9,721 nucleotides of DNA. It comes from Clostridia bacterium. GTDB taxonomy: Bacteria; Bacillota; Clostridia; Christensenellales; UBA1242. The stretch's first letter is position 1. Each line of letters starts with the position of its first letter. A model generated the notes under the pieces. The model was not told where the DNA came from and made no database searches. It saw only the letters and a list, made by a program, of their open reading frames with translations. Made by a program: the position numbers and the translations under genes. The stretch covers positions 1 through 9,721 of the forward strand of contig CAAFWB010000022.1 in the NCBI GenBank assembly GCA_900766395.1, given 5' to 3'. Positions 1 through 5,111 of the stretch are shown one piece after another.

Positions 1-44
1 GCCGCCAGCGTTCGTCCTGAGCCAGGATCAAACTCTAACGTTTT
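1..44 (-). rRNA. 16S ribosomal RNA, 5' end only (partial)
   Basis: Read on the minus strand, 36 down to 17 is the universal 16S 5' primer site (AGAGTTTGATCCTGGCTCAG), continuing into GACGAACGCTGGCGGC, the standard start of bacterial 16S rRNA. The mature 5' end is placed about eight bases before AGAG by analogy with E. coli, so position 44 is approximate. The rest of the gene, and presumably 23S and 5S, lie off the left edge. The promoter, upstream element and boxA-like leader that serve it are all visible to the right. Confidence 0.97.
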
Positions 45-244
45 TGGTATAAGAACTATTTTCATAGTTATTATCTTCATTAGATTTGATTTTTCGCTCA
101 TAACTGTTTGTTCGTTGACTTTTGGTTATGAAACGAATTGATTTGCATATTTGCTTACCAATTGTTTCAATGCACAATTTACCTTTTCTATCTTTTTGTT
201 TCTATTCAGTTTCCAAAGAACTTTTTGCATTCATTTGCGAATGC
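45..244 (-). other. rRNA operon leader with boxA-like antitermination element
   Basis: This is the predicted transcribed leader of about 200 nt between the rRNA start site (near 244) and mature 16S. At 221-207 the minus strand reads GTTCTTTGGAAACTG, close to the Firmicutes rRNA boxA form (TGTTCTTTGAAAACT), where NusB/S10 antitermination factors bind. Just before 16S, 69-54 forms a perfect 6-bp hairpin capped by a GAAA tetraloop (AACTAT-GAAA-ATAGTT), which could be part of precursor folding. A short plus-strand open frame from 138 to 386 crosses this leader but has no ribosome site and low-complexity sequence, so it is not called. Confidence 0.75.
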
Positions 245-250
245 TAGGTT

Positions 251-279
251 AGAATACTACATTAAAAAGTGCTTGTCAA
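251..279 (-). promoter_or_regulatory. rRNA operon promoter
   Basis: On the minus strand there is a perfect -35 TTGACA (279-274), a 17-bp spacer and a -10 TATTCT (256-251). Transcription would start near 244. It is the only well-formed sigma-A type promoter found between the aldehyde dehydrogenase gene and 16S. Confidence 0.85.
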
Positions 280-280
280 C

Positions 281-336
281 AACTTTTTCAAAATTTTTTA
301 TTTTTTTTTACATTTTTTTTAAAGTTTTTTTAAAAC
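281..336 (-). promoter_or_regulatory. A-tract UP element upstream of the rRNA promoter
   Basis: Directly upstream of the -35 box the minus strand is a succession of phased A runs broken by short T runs. Such tracts bind the RNA polymerase alpha C-terminal domain and stimulate rRNA promoters. The composition is seen directly; the function is inferred from its position. Confidence 0.6.
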
Positions 337-570
337 ACATTCGACACGACACCCGGTGTTTCCTAAAACCGCCCAAAAACACCTAAAAAACAGCCATTTC
401 CACCCAAAAATCAAGACCAAAAATTTTTTTATTTTTTCAAAAATTTTTCCAAGCCTACACCAAATTAAGCACTTTCAAGAAAAATTCATTGAATGTTTTT
501 GACCCTCGTCACACTTTAAAGCAAACATAACACAAGTAAAGTTTTCGTCACATCATATATAAATCATTTC
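337..570. other. Gene-free A/T-rich spacer
   Basis: Nothing with coding character, no convincing promoter and no RNA gene was found on either strand. The stretch is A/T-rich with C runs that break the pattern around 345-400. A second, distal rRNA promoter was looked for and not found: TTGACC at 500-505 has no acceptable -10 at 16-18 bp. Confidence 0.5.
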
Positions 571-601
571 AAGAGTTATGGCACTTTTTGCCTTAACTCT
601 T
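571..601. repeat. Stem-loop, 8 + 3 bp
   Basis: AAGAGTTA (571-578) pairs perfectly with TAACTCTT (594-601). After one T-T mismatch, GGC (580-582) pairs with GCC (590-592) around a 7-base loop. Neither strand has a T run after the stem, so it is not a canonical intrinsic terminator. It opens the hairpin-rich island described below. Confidence 0.6.
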
Positions 602-615
602 CTTATTAGCCAAAC

Positions 616-700
616 TGCATAAACAACAAAACTATGTCAAGTGTTTGAGAACACTCGTTCTCAAATTCACTTGCACTTGACACTGTTTTGTGTTTATGCA
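616..700. repeat. Long imperfect palindrome (85 bp)
   Basis: The outer arms TGCATAAACAACAAAAC (616-632) and GTTTTGTGTTTATGCA (685-700) pair along their length with a single one-base bulge. A middle stem GTCAAGTG (636-643) pairs with CACTTGAC (674-681). A 9-bp inner stem TTTGAGAAC (644-652) pairs with GTTCTCAAA (657-665) around the loop ACTC. The extra eight bases on the 3' side (666-673) include a second CACTTG, so the middle stem can pair in two registers. The size and the matching ends recall a small non-autonomous mobile repeat, but no target-site duplication is evident. A structured RNA is the alternative. Confidence 0.6.
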
Positions 701-717
701 AATAAAAAGGTTTAACA

Positions 718-768
718 AGATTTCTCCCCAATGGTCGAGGCGTTGCTGGTCGGCTGGTCGAAATGACA
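718..768. repeat. GTCATTTCGACC / GGAGAAATCT type intergenic repeat
   Basis: On the minus strand this stretch opens with TGTCATTTCGACC and closes with GGAGAAATCT. This is the layout of a dispersed intergenic repeat seen in many bacterial genomes, recalled from general experience rather than a search. Three copies of TGGTCG on the plus strand (732-737, 747-752, 755-760) form the core. It is much richer in G and C than the flanking DNA, which argues against simple local drift. It does not look coding: frames through it read as low-complexity shadows without ribosome sites. Confidence 0.5.
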
Positions 769-787
769 CGAGGACAAGAATAAAAAG

Positions 788-827
788 AAAAGAGGTTTTG
801 TCCAGTTTACAAAACCTCTTTTTATTC
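788..827. terminator. Bidirectional intrinsic terminator downstream of the aldehyde dehydrogenase
   Basis: AGAGGTTTTGT (791-801) pairs perfectly with ACAAAACCTCT (809-819) around a 7-base loop, extended by A/T pairs to 788-822. T runs follow on both strands (TTTTTATT on plus, TTTTCTTTTTATT on minus). The nearest gene that could use it is the minus-strand aldehyde dehydrogenase, about 120 bases upstream. It would also shield the rRNA promoter from read-through. No plus-strand gene precedes it. Confidence 0.8.
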
Positions 828-848
828 GTAGTCCGAGTTGACCTCTTG

Positions 849-931
849 CCCCGCTCCGCCAAGGACGCCGGGGTTTGGGGTCTGCGTCACCCCAAAGATT
901 TTTTGGTTCTTTTTTGACTCCAAAAAAGAAC
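849..931. repeat. Cluster of three stem-loops in GC-rich DNA
   Basis: Three successive inverted repeats are visible. CCCCG (849-853) pairs with CGGGG (869-873). TTTGGGG (874-880) pairs with CCCCAAA (890-896), with a 9-base loop. A perfect 11-bp stem GTTCTTTTTTG (906-916) pairs with CAAAAAAGAAC (921-931) around ACTC. The first two lie in sequence far richer in G and C than the surroundings. The cluster sits 14 bases after the aldehyde dehydrogenase stop, so it would be in that gene's 3' untranslated RNA. None of the stems is followed by a T run suited to termination. Confidence 0.55.
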
Positions 932-944
932 ACCACTCCTTGCA

Positions 945-2303
945 TTATTTTGCCAAAAAGCGCATAATTTTCATTTTCTTTTTTGTGTGTGGTGGATATT
1001 TGAGTCCGAGTTCAATTTTGCCTTTTTTTAACACACTTTTTTGATGACTAAAAATCTCAAAAGATTTTTTTTCGTGATATGAGCCCATTCCACTTTCACC
1101 CACGCCACCAAAAGGAAGACGAGGAGCAACGAGGTGCATAATTACATCATTAATAGCCCCGCCACCAAATTGAAGTTTTGTTTCAACGATGTTGATATGT
1201 TGCTTGTTGTTTCCAAAGTAATAGAGTGCAAGCGGTTTTGGAAGAGTTGAAAGTTTTTGTTCAATCTCTGCGAAATCTTTGAATGTGAGAATTGGCATGA
1301 TTGGACCAAAAATTTCTTCTTGCATCACTGCATCATCAAATGTGACACCATCAAGTATTGTTGGTTCAATAAGTCTATCTTTGACTGCCCCACCAAACGC
1401 AAGTTTTTCTTGGTCGATAAGTGTTTTTAGCCTTTCAATATGTTTGTCGTTTATGATATGTGGAAAGTCTTTGCTCAATCCGCCGTCAGGATATAACTGT
1501 TCCTTGATTTGCAGTTTGACCTCAGACATAAACTTCTGCTTTATATCCTCATGCACCCACACATAATCTGGTGCAACGCAAGTTTGCCCAGCATTGAGAA
1601 ATTTGCCCCAAACAATTCTGCGTGCGGCAAGTTTTATGTCGGCATCACAATCCACGATGCATGGAGATTTGCCGCCGAGCTCCAACAGCACTGGTGTGAG
1701 ATTTGCACTCGCTTTTTGCATGAGAACTTTTGCAACATTTTGGCTTCCAGTAAAGAATATGAAATCAAACTTGCAATCAAAAAGTTGCGCGTTTTGCTCT
1801 CGTCCACCCTCAACTACTGCAACAAAGTTTGTGTCAAACACTGAAAGGATTTTTTTAATCACCCCGCTCACATTTGGCGAATATGAACTCGGTTTGACAA
1901 CAACTGTATTTCCTGCCGCAATCGCACCAACCAAAGGCACGAGTGTCAACTGCAATGGATAGTTCCAAGGAGAAACAACGAGAACAACACCTCTTGGATT
2001 TGAGAATATTCTTCCGCGAGAGAAGAAGTTCACAAGCCCCGTTCCAACTTTTTTTGGACGCATGAGTGACTTTAGGTGTCTTTTGAAATATTTGATTTCA
2101 TTCTGCACATAAAAAAGTTCTGTTGAAAGCACATCGAACTCACATTTATTAAAGTCCTTTTTAAATGCTTCAAGAATTTCTTTGCGATTTTGTTTTATTG
2201 ATTTTTCAAGTCTTGTCAGCGCCTCTTTTCGGAATGCAAGACTTTTAGTTTTGTGGCTATAAAAAAAAGCCCTTTGATTCTCAACGATTTCATTTATTTC
2301 CAT
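945..2303 (-). CDS. Class-3 (ALDH3/YwdH-type) aldehyde dehydrogenase
   Basis: This is an NAD(P)-dependent enzyme that oxidises an aldehyde to the carboxylic acid; the substrate cannot be read from sequence, but this class commonly takes medium- or long-chain and aromatic aldehydes. Numbered from the chosen ATG (452 aa), visible motifs are PWNYP (112-116, oxyanion Asn114), cofactor Lys137 in VVKPS, FTGS (184-187), general base Glu208 in LELGGKSP, nucleophile Cys242 in GQTCVAPDY, EIFGP (330-334) and FGGVGESGMG (398-407). The tail containing KYPPHTKKKMKIMRFL is typical of the class. The length matches the usual 450-460. An upstream TTG would add ten residues, but family members start at the equivalent of this ATG, and the predicted promoter would begin transcription at the ATG. 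There is no ribosome site at the proper distance. The gene stands alone, divergent from the P-loop gene, ending in the 788-827 terminator. Confidence 0.93.
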   Translation of the reverse strand: MEINEIVENQRAFFYSHKTKSLAFRKEALTRLEKSIKQNRKEILEAFKKDFNKCEFDVLSTELFYVQNEIKYFKRHLKSLMRPKKVGTGLVNFFSRGRIFSNPRGVVLVVSPWNYPLQLTLVPLVGAIAAGNTVVVKPSSYSPNVSGVIKKILSVFDTNFVAVVEGGREQNAQLFDCKFDFIFFTGSQNVAKVLMQKASANLTPVLLELGGKSPCIVDCDADIKLAARRIVWGKFLNAGQTCVAPDYVWVHEDIKQKFMSEVKLQIKEQLYPDGGLSKDFPHIINDKHIERLKTLIDQEKLAFGGAVKDRLIEPTILDGVTFDDAVMQEEIFGPIMPILTFKDFAEIEQKLSTLPKPLALYYFGNNKQHINIVETKLQFGGGAINDVIMHLVAPRLPFGGVGESGMGSYHEKKSFEIFSHQKSVLKKGKIELGLKYPPHTKKKMKIMRFLAK

Positions 2304-2309
2304 AAAGTC

Positions 2310-2337
2310 ATTATATTCAATTTCGCTCGCCAATCAA
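2310..2337 (-). promoter_or_regulatory. Aldehyde dehydrogenase promoter, apparently leaderless
   Basis: The minus strand has a perfect -10 TATAAT (2315-2310) with a -35-like TTGATT (2337-2332) 16 bp upstream. Only six bases separate the -10 from the ATG at 2303, so RNA would start at or next to the A of the start codon. The absence of a Shine-Dalgarno sequence fits this. Inferred from spacing only. Confidence 0.5.
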
Positions 2338-2357
2338 AACGAATTTCAAAAAATAAC

Positions 2358-2404
2358 TTGTAATATTTTGTATAATAATTTATTATATAATTATTAGCGA
2401 GGTG
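2358..2404 (+). promoter_or_regulatory. Promoter and ribosome site for the P-loop gene
   Basis: The best match is -35 TTGTAA (2358-2363), a 17-bp spacer and -10 TATTAT (2381-2386). Overlapping TATAAT hexamers at 2371-2376 and 2386-2391 leave the exact -10 open. The ribosome site GAGGTG (2399-2404) lies four bases before the ATG at 2409. Confidence 0.5.
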
Positions 2405-2408
2405 CAAT

Positions 2409-2861
2409 ATGCTCAGAGAAAAACAAGGCATCATTATTTGTGGATTTGCCGGCATCGGAAAAACTTCAATTCGAGATGCTGTTCCATCATATCAAAAAAT
2501 CAGTCTTTATGACCTTTCTTCCCATGCATTCGTCAAAGACCCAGGTTGGGAGAAAAATTATGTTGAATGTGCTGCCGCACTCGCAAAAAAATATGATTAC
2601 GTTTTCACCAGCACCCATGATGTTGTGATAAACGAACTTATTCGTCGCAACGAAAAATTTTATATTGTATACCCTTATCGTCATTGCAAAGACGAATATG
2701 TTGAAAGATTTAGAAAAAGAGGAAATAGTGAAGAATATATCAAACGTTTTATGAATCGTTGGGATTTGTTTCTCAACAACATTGAAAATCTTATGCACGT
2801 AAACAAAATCGCTCTGCGCCGAGGACAATATTTGTCTGATGTCTTGCTTCGCATAAAATAA
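2409..2861 (+). CDS. Small P-loop NTPase, nucleotide/adenylate kinase-like
   Basis: This 150-residue protein has a Walker A loop GFAGIGKTS at residues 12-20 right after a hydrophobic beta strand (IIICGF), so it should bind ATP or GTP. A second strand, YDYVFTSTH (62-70), and a third, FYIVYPY (84-90), suit a compact Rossmann-like NMP-kinase fold. The segment after it (91-125) is rich in Arg, Lys and Trp/aromatic residues (YVERFRKRG, FMNRWDLF), like the lid or phosphate-binding region of small kinases. It resembles hypothetical kinase-like ATP-binding proteins found in Firmicutes genomes and phages; the substrate is unknown. It is well below the length of true adenylate kinase (about 215), so the match is to the fold rather than to Adk. 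It is a single-gene unit with its own promoter, ending at the shared terminator. Confidence 0.8.
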   Translation: MLREKQGIIICGFAGIGKTSIRDAVPSYQKISLYDLSSHAFVKDPGWEKNYVECAAALAKKYDYVFTSTHDVVINELIRRNEKFYIVYPYRHCKDEYVERFRKRGNSEEYIKRFMNRWDLFLNNIENLMHVNKIALRRGQYLSDVLLRIK

Positions 2862-2876
2862 TCACAAAAACGCAAC

Positions 2877-2910
2877 AAAAAAAAGAGGCACAAGCCTCTT
2901 TTCTTTTTTT
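2877..2910. terminator. Bidirectional terminator between convergent genes
   Basis: AAAAGAGGC (2881-2889) pairs perfectly with GCCTCTTTT (2894-2902) around ACAA. On plus the stem is followed by CTTTTTTT; on minus it is followed by a run of T (the complement of eight A from 2877). It ends both the P-loop gene and the minus operon, and its T run reaches the stop codon of the 108-residue gene at 2909. Confidence 0.9.
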
Positions 2911-3235
2911 ATTTTGTCAAAAGCATAAGAATGTCATTTTGGAAAATCTTTTTCTCGATGTCGCCATTTCCTTTGAGAAATATATTGAATTTGAGCATAA
3001 CTCTTTTCAAAATATCAAGATTTTTGAACTTTCCATCGTGTTCAAGAATGAAGAAAGACAAATTACCTTCAATTTCAAAAAACATTTTTTCGCCGTCAAG
3101 CCAAACTTTGACAAGATTTTGGTCGATTGGCAAAACCTGTTCAAGATCTTCTCGAGATGTTTCGCCGTCAAGGTCAAGACAAGTCATTCTTATCAAATTT
3201 CTTAAATTTCCTTGAATATATTTTTCTTCTTCCAT
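2909..3235 (-). CDS. Hypothetical protein, 108 aa
   Basis: I do not recognise this protein. It is acidic at the N-terminus (MEEEKYIQGN), has no signal peptide or membrane segment, and no cysteine pair or P-loop. The middle (residues 42-68, VKVWLDGEKMFFEIEGNLSFFILEHDG) reads as alternating beta strands, and the C-terminal third as a helix plus a short strand. Translation is well supported: a perfect GGAGG (3244-3240) lies four bases before the ATG. It begins 36 bases after the HAD phosphatase stop on the same strand with no promoter or terminator between, so the two are probably co-transcribed. Its role may be linked to that phosphatase, but nothing in the sequence shows how. Confidence 0.75.
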   Translation of the reverse strand: MEEEKYIQGNLRNLIRMTCLDLDGETSREDLEQVLPIDQNLVKVWLDGEKMFFEIEGNLSFFILEHDGKFKNLDILKRVMLKFNIFLKGNGDIEKKIFQNDILMLLTK

Positions 3236-3271
3236 AAGGCCTCCATATCTAAAAATATTTTAGAATTATTT

Positions 3272-4123
3272 TCATTTTTTGTCAATCTTTGACTTTTGAT
3301 ATTTTGTCAAAAATTTCAAATTTGTTTTGTCTTTAACGCTTTTGATGATGCCTTTAACAATTTTTTCGAGGTCAGAGTTCTTTGAATAGTCCGCCTCTGC
3401 AACAAAATTAACCTTGTCATTAACGAGCAAATTTTTGATGTATTCTTGCATTGGTTTGTTTTTGTTATAAACACAAATTGTGTTCCCGCCCGCTTTCATG
3501 ATTGTTCGCATTGATGGAATATCTGTTGAACTATCTCCAATATAAACAAAATTCTCAAAAGGCACTGGCCTGATGTCATGGTCCATAATGTTGTTGACAC
3601 TATGATCATTAACATCATAAATCCCCTTGTTTATGCGGTATAAGAATTGTGTTTTGTTTGTGTAGTTGATTGCAATCGCTGGCCAAATTGCACGGCCATC
3701 ATCATCGTAAACATAATAGCAAGCGTATATTTGGTCAAAGTATTTTGCAATGCTTGTGCCTTCAATAATCTCTTTTATGCCCGATGAAATTATGTAGTGT
3801 TTGACTTCAACGCCAAGTTTTTCTGCATAATTATTTATGCGTTCAAACCAAGTTTCGACTCCTTCAAAGAACTCAACAGTCTTTCCAAATTCTTCAAGTT
3901 TTGCTTTGTGGTCAGAAATTCCATTTTCGTTCAAAACATCAATCATCTTCTTCATCATGGTCAAAATGTTGTCACAACCATGTTTTTGTGTAAATTTTGC
4001 ACACATTGCCCAAAATTCATCAGCACTCATGCCTGTCATTTTCATGAAATCAAATTCTTGCATGTTCCTTGTTGAAAGTGTCTGGTCGAAATCATAGCAT
4101 ATTGCAATTTTTGGTTTTGCCAT
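3272..4123 (-). CDS. HAD-superfamily phosphatase (phosphoserine phosphatase-like)
   Basis: This 283-residue cytoplasmic hydrolase carries all four HAD motifs: DFDQT (11-15; nucleophile Asp11, acid/base Asp13), SSG (113-115) in YIISSGIKEII, a probable motif III Lys157 in NYTNKTQF, and GDSSTDIPSM (196-205; Mg-binding Asp197 and Asp201). The helical insert between motifs I and II is a C1-type cap, as in phosphoserine phosphatase relatives. The substrate is probably a small phosphorylated metabolite but is not identifiable. The ATG at 4123 is chosen because AGGAGG (4133-4128) sits four bases before it. An ATG ten codons upstream (4153) falls inside an inverted repeat and has no ribosome site. It ends in TGA and is first in an operon with the 108-residue gene. 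Confidence 0.9.
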   Translation of the reverse strand: MAKPKIAICYDFDQTLSTRNMQEFDFMKMTGMSADEFWAMCAKFTQKHGCDNILTMMKKMIDVLNENGISDHKAKLEEFGKTVEFFEGVETWFERINNYAEKLGVEVKHYIISSGIKEIIEGTSIAKYFDQIYACYYVYDDDGRAIWPAIAINYTNKTQFLYRINKGIYDVNDHSVNNIMDHDIRPVPFENFVYIGDSSTDIPSMRTIMKAGGNTICVYNKNKPMQEYIKNLLVNDKVNFVAEADYSKNSDLEKIVKGIIKSVKDKTNLKFLTKYQKSKIDKK

Positions 4124-4135
4124 TTTACCTCCTGC

Positions 4136-4163
4136 ATATTTATGCAAAATCATGCATAAATAT
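4136..4163. promoter_or_regulatory. Perfect inverted repeat in the HAD gene 5' UTR (operator or RNA hairpin)
   Basis: ATATTTATGCA (4136-4146) and TGCATAAATAT (4153-4163) are exact inverse complements separated by six bases. The repeat lies between the predicted start site (near 4186) and the ribosome site (4133-4128) of the HAD gene, two bases from the latter. It could bind a dimeric regulator, or fold in RNA and hinder ribosome access. Confidence 0.55.
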
Positions 4164-4192
4164 TTTCTTGCCGTATTTTATTGATATAACAA

Positions 4193-4221
4193 AGTATAAC
4201 TTGAATTTATATATGTGTCAA
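4193..4221 (-). promoter_or_regulatory. HAD phosphatase operon promoter
   Basis: A perfect -35 TTGACA (4221-4216), a 17-bp spacer and -10 TATACT (4198-4193) lie on the minus strand. Transcription would start near 4186, giving a leader of about 63 nt that contains the inverted repeat and AGGAGG. Short arms CTTGCC (4168-4173) and GGCAAG (4223-4228) flank the promoter; they may be coincidental. Confidence 0.8.
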
Positions 4222-4263
4222 TGGCAAGTTTTGAGAATAATTTTATATTTTTTTGTTTATTGG

Positions 4264-4292
4264 TTGTTATTCTGATTTTTTTTGTTTAGAAT
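4264..4292 (+). promoter_or_regulatory. Promoter of the SDR / S66 peptidase operon
   Basis: TTGTTA (4264-4269) and TAGAAT (4287-4292) are separated by 17 bp, placing the start near 4299. The ribosome site GAGGT (4305-4309) follows, four bases before the ATG at 4314. It is divergent from the HAD promoter, about 43 bp away. Confidence 0.6.
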
Positions 4293-4313
4293 TTACTAGA
4301 AAGCGAGGTATAT

Positions 4314-5093
4314 ATGAGAACTGTGGTTATTACTGGCGCAAGCAGCGGAATTGGAAAAGAACTTTGTTCACTTTTTGAGCAAGGCGATTTTGAGGTTGTA
4401 AAAATTGCAAGAAGTTTAAACAATCCTGAGAATGATGAGTATTCTTGTGATGTGTCAAATTTTGAGCAAGTGCTTGAGACATTCAAGCGCATTTCAGAAA
4501 AGCACCCTCACATTGATATTTTGATTAACAATGCTGGGTTCGGTTTGTTTGGTGCATCTGAGTTTTTGCCGATTGACGATTGCCGCAAACAATTTGACGT
4601 CAATTTTTTTGGCGTTCTCAACTGCACAAAATGCGCACTCCCTCTCATGACATCAACCAGCAAGATAATCAACATAAGTTCTGCATGCGCGTTGTTTTCT
4701 TTGCCTTTTCGCTCTTTGTATTGTGCGAGCAAGGCTGCAGTCAACTCTCTTTCATTTGGAATGAGAAACGAACTCAAAAATGCTGGCATTGATGTTGTTG
4801 CCGTTTGCCCTGGCGATGTCAAGACTGAATTTGTTAAAAATCGTGTGAAATACTTTGAAACAAACTTGCGTTATGGAAACCAAGTTGAACGAGCAGCGGA
4901 TTTTGTTGACAACAAAAACGACAAGCGTATGGACAAAACAAAAGTGGCGGAAAAAATTTATAAGATTTCAACCAAGAAAAAATGTAAGGCGATGTATATC
5001 ATCGGCTTCAAATACAAACTTCTCAACTTCTTAAGCCACCTCGTTCCAGTTAATGCCATGTATTGGGGAATTCACAAAATCTTTTTGAAATAG
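4314..5093 (+). CDS. Short-chain dehydrogenase/reductase (classical SDR)
   Basis: This 259-residue NAD(P)-dependent oxidoreductase has the glycine-rich cofactor loop TGASSGIG (7-14), the conserved CDV (45-47, contacts adenine), NNAG (72-75), Asn97 in DVNFFG, catalytic Ser123 in NISSACAL, and YCASK with Tyr136 and Lys140. Ser and Tyr are 13 residues apart, as expected. PGDVKTEF (166-173) closes the nucleotide site. The C-terminal region (from about 225) is hydrophobic and aromatic (MYIIGFKYKLLNFLSHLVPVNAMYWGI), a feature of SDRs acting on lipid-like or hydrophobic substrates and possibly a peripheral membrane contact. The specific substrate is unknown. It is the first gene of an operon; the next ATG is 18 bases beyond its stop. 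Confidence 0.93.
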   Translation: MRTVVITGASSGIGKELCSLFEQGDFEVVKIARSLNNPENDEYSCDVSNFEQVLETFKRISEKHPHIDILINNAGFGLFGASEFLPIDDCRKQFDVNFFGVLNCTKCALPLMTSTSKIINISSACALFSLPFRSLYCASKAAVNSLSFGMRNELKNAGIDVVAVCPGDVKTEFVKNRVKYFETNLRYGNQVERAADFVDNKNDKRMDKTKVAEKIYKISTKKKCKAMYIIGFKYKLLNFLSHLVPVNAMYWGIHKIFLK

Positions 5094-5111
5094 TCAAAAA
5101 AGGAAAACACA

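Noticed and set aside
138..386. Plus-strand 82-residue open frame in the rRNA leader/promoter region
   Set aside because: It has no ribosome site, low-complexity F/Y/I-rich sequence, and it overlaps the antisense rRNA leader and promoter.
632..945. Several overlapping small open frames on both strands in the hairpin island
   Set aside because: They follow the repeat sequences, lack ribosome sites and have no protein-like conservation pattern; they are best seen as chance frames through GC-rich repeats.
831..1012. Nine-base direct repeat GTCCGAGTT at 831-839 and 1004-1012
   Set aside because: It is too short to be meaningful, and the second copy lies in the coding end of the aldehyde dehydrogenase.
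2304..2333. TTG start extending the aldehyde dehydrogenase by ten residues
   Set aside because: Family members start at the ATG at 2303, the extension lies inside the predicted promoter, and no ribosome site supports it.
4124..4153. Upstream ATG for the HAD phosphatase
   Set aside because: It falls inside the inverted repeat without a ribosome site, whereas AGGAGG correctly precedes the ATG at 4123.
4168..4228. CTTGCC / GGCAAG arms flanking the HAD promoter
   Set aside because: Six-base arms 50 bp apart are expected by chance; kept only as a note in the promoter entry.
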